The notes beneath the pieces are model-generated. The model was not told the origin of the DNA. It saw only the letters and a list, made by a program, of their open reading frames with translations, and searched no databases. Shown here piece after piece: positions 4,617 to 5,622 of a stretch of 5,622 nt of DNA; position 1 is the stretch's first letter; every line of letters begins with the position of its first letter. The stretch comes from Desulfobacteraceae bacterium (GTDB lineage: Bacteria; Desulfobacterota; Desulfobacteria; Desulfobacterales; Desulfosarcinaceae), in contig JALVQM010000189.1 of assembly GCA_027025615.1 (NCBI GenBank), positions 1 through 5,622 on the forward strand. The letters run 5' to 3'. A program made the position numbers and the translations under genes.

Positions 4617-5525
4617 ATGGCAGGTACCGATTATTACAAAATTCTCGGGGTGGACCGCAATGCCTCAGAAAGTGAGATTAAAAAGGCTTACCGCAAGCTG
4701 GCCATGAAATATCATCCCGACCACACCAAGGGTGATAAGCAAGCCGAAGAAAAATTCAAGGAAATCAGTGAGGCTTACGCGGTATTGAGTGACAAGGAAA
4801 AAAGGAAGCAGTACGATACTTATGGTGAAGCCGGATTTCACCAGAGGTATTCCCAGGAAGATATTTTCAAGGATTTTGATTTTAGTCAGATATTGCGTGA
4901 GTTCGGGTTCGGGTCTGCCTTTTCGGACAGGGGGGGCCGGGTTCGTTTTTCTTTCGGAGGCTCTCCTTTCGGCACCTCTTTTTCCGGACAACAAAGCGGA
5001 GTTAAAGGGGCTGACCTGGTATATGAACTACCGCTTACTTTAGAGGAAGTTGCCAGTGGGACCACCAGGACAGTTACCCTTCAGCATCAGGGAAAAACCG
5101 AGAACGTAGCAGTTAAGATCCCCAAGGGTATGATAAGCGGTAAAAAGTTGCGCCTGGCGGGCAAAGGTGAACCTGGTGCCTATGGTGGGCCGGCTGGAGA
5201 CCTGTACATCAAATCAAAAGTACTGCCGCATTCCGTATTCCAGGTTGACGGCTACGATCTTGTTGTCAACCGTAATATAAAGCTTACCGAAGCCTTGCTG
5301 GGAACCAAGATAAGTGTGCCTTCAATCGATGGGCGCCAGCTCAACCTAAAGATACCACCGGGAACCAGGCATAAAACCAAGATGCGGCTTGCCGGCCACG
5401 GCCTGCCGCGCATGAAAGGCGGCGGCAGGGGTGACTTGTATGTTGTCATTCATGTAGAGATGCCGCGTAGTTTAAATGACAAGCAGAAAGAATTCATACG
5501 GCAGCTGGCTGCAACCGGTATGTAA
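4617..5525 (+). CDS. DnaJ/CbpA-type J-domain co-chaperone without zinc finger (class B)
   Basis: A 302-aa cytoplasmic Hsp40 that should stimulate DnaK ATPase and deliver substrates. Seen: J-domain at about 4-69 (DYYKILGVDRNASESEIKKAYRK type) with the essential HPD at 33-35; a Phe-rich, charged stretch at 81-98 (EDIFKDFDFSQILREFGF); a Gly/Phe/Ser-rich linker at about 98-127; and two C-terminal beta-sandwich substrate-binding domains from about 130, with VAVKIPKGMISGKKLRLAGKG (164-184) and LNLKIPPGTRHKTKMRLAGHG (242-262) as the paired CTD motifs and GDLYI/GDLYV repeats (194-198, 272-276). No CxxCxGxG repeats exist, so it is not canonical DnaJ; length and order match CbpA (about 306 aa). Start: ATG 4617 with a strong GGAGGAAAGG (4601-4610). 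It has its own promoter-like sequence and no dnaK, grpE or cbpM gene in the window, so it looks like an auxiliary J-protein. I see no DNA-binding evidence beyond family membership. Confidence 0.95.
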   Translation: MAGTDYYKILGVDRNASESEIKKAYRKLAMKYHPDHTKGDKQAEEKFKEISEAYAVLSDKEKRKQYDTYGEAGFHQRYSQEDIFKDFDFSQILREFGFGSAFSDRGGRVRFSFGGSPFGTSFSGQQSGVKGADLVYELPLTLEEVASGTTRTVTLQHQGKTENVAVKIPKGMISGKKLRLAGKGEPGAYGGPAGDLYIKSKVLPHSVFQVDGYDLVVNRNIKLTEALLGTKISVPSIDGRQLNLKIPPGTRHKTKMRLAGHGLPRMKGGGRGDLYVVIHVEMPRSLNDKQKEFIRQLAATGM

Positions 5526-5622
5526 CAAATTAACTTTATTGACAACTAATCCGCGTTAAGGTACTTATTTTGTTAGCTGCTCTTGAATTCGGAGTAGAAA
5601 ATCCGACGATTAAAGGATTGGT
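5526..5622 (+). other. Intergenic tail, probable leader of the next gene
   Basis: Ninety-seven bases after the dnaJ-like stop with no recognisable gene and no terminator. A small stem, TCGGA (5589-5593) with TCCGA (5602-5606) around an 8-nt loop, sits upstream of AAAGGA (5612-5617). A short plus-strand reading frame open from 5543 to the edge and a minus-strand frame open for 28 codons from the edge both exist, but neither has a recognisable product or start signal. Confidence 0.4.
5539..5567 (+). promoter_or_regulatory. Possible promoter for a gene beyond the right edge
   Basis: A perfect TTGACA (5539-5544) with a 17-nt spacer before TACTTA (5562-5567), a poor -10. It lies 13 nt after the dnaJ-like stop, and AAAGGA (5612-5617) near the edge could be a Shine-Dalgarno for a start just past 5622. 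Hexamer match on the -35 side only; low certainty. Confidence 0.3.

Noticed and set aside
4617..5525. Canonical DnaJ
   Set aside because: There are no CxxCxGxG zinc-finger repeats and the length is about 70 residues short of DnaJ; the architecture is J-domain, G/F linker, CTD as in CbpA.
5543..5622. Coding frame LLAALEFGVENPTIKGLV near the right edge on the plus strand
   Set aside because: It is open from 5543, but the only usable start is TTG at 5570 without a ribosome site, and I recognise no family; the 80 bases could be open by chance.
5536..5622. C-terminus of a minus-strand gene entering from the right edge (28 open codons before a stop)
   Set aside because: The residues match nothing I know, and the same bases look like a plus-strand leader with TTGACA and AAAGGA.
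1..5622. Mobile element, phage, CRISPR, toxin-antitoxin or defence system
   Set aside because: All sizeable coding regions are explained by housekeeping families, with no transposase, integrase, direct-repeat array, tRNA attachment site or abrupt composition change visible.

Overview
This window reads as an ordinary bacterial chromosome segment with densely packed, moderately GC-rich housekeeping genes. I see no phage, transposon, CRISPR or rRNA/tRNA signature. The protein variants (a 'GLGNSMP' stretch in MnmG, a FetA-like ATPase with an 'ESAWW' motif, mnmG not next to mnmE or rsmG) remind me of Desulfobacterota/Deltaproteobacteria. That assignment comes from memory of family members and is only a weak inference.

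Left arm, minus strand (1-1130): a TIGR01212-family radical SAM gene runs toward the left edge. It overlaps by ATGA the start of nadE (NH3-dependent NAD+ synthetase), of which only the first 57 codons are inside the window. The radical SAM protein resembles the YtqA/MnmL branch, recently implicated in finishing the wobble-uridine modification mnm5s2U in Gram-positive bacteria that lack MnmC.

Divergent control region (1131-1214): only 84 bp separate the radical SAM gene from mnmG. The region holds plausible back-to-back promoters that share one palindromic TATATATA -10 core, a perfect TTGTCA-G-TGACAA dyad that touches both promoters, and a second small dyad.

Right arm, plus strand: mnmG (full length, 624 aa, first committed step of cmnm5U34 formation with MnmE) overlaps by ATGA an ABC ATPase gene. 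Ten bases after that gene comes a FetB/YbbM-type membrane protein gene, so mnmG-fetA-fetB form one apparent operon. A 117-bp gap with a promoter-like sequence and a dyad precedes a zinc-finger-less DnaJ/CbpA-type co-chaperone gene with a strong Shine-Dalgarno. The last 97 bp look like the leader of a further gene beyond the window.

The most interesting point is the pairing, across one shared promoter, of mnmG (makes cmnm5U) with a YtqA/MnmL-like radical SAM gene (candidate to process cmnm5U further), with nadE coupled to the latter. This suggests a compact wobble-uridine modification locus in an organism that may lack MnmC. Second is the ABC ATPase, which lacks the Q-loop glutamine. I found no clearly undescribed system; most of the window is well explained by known families.
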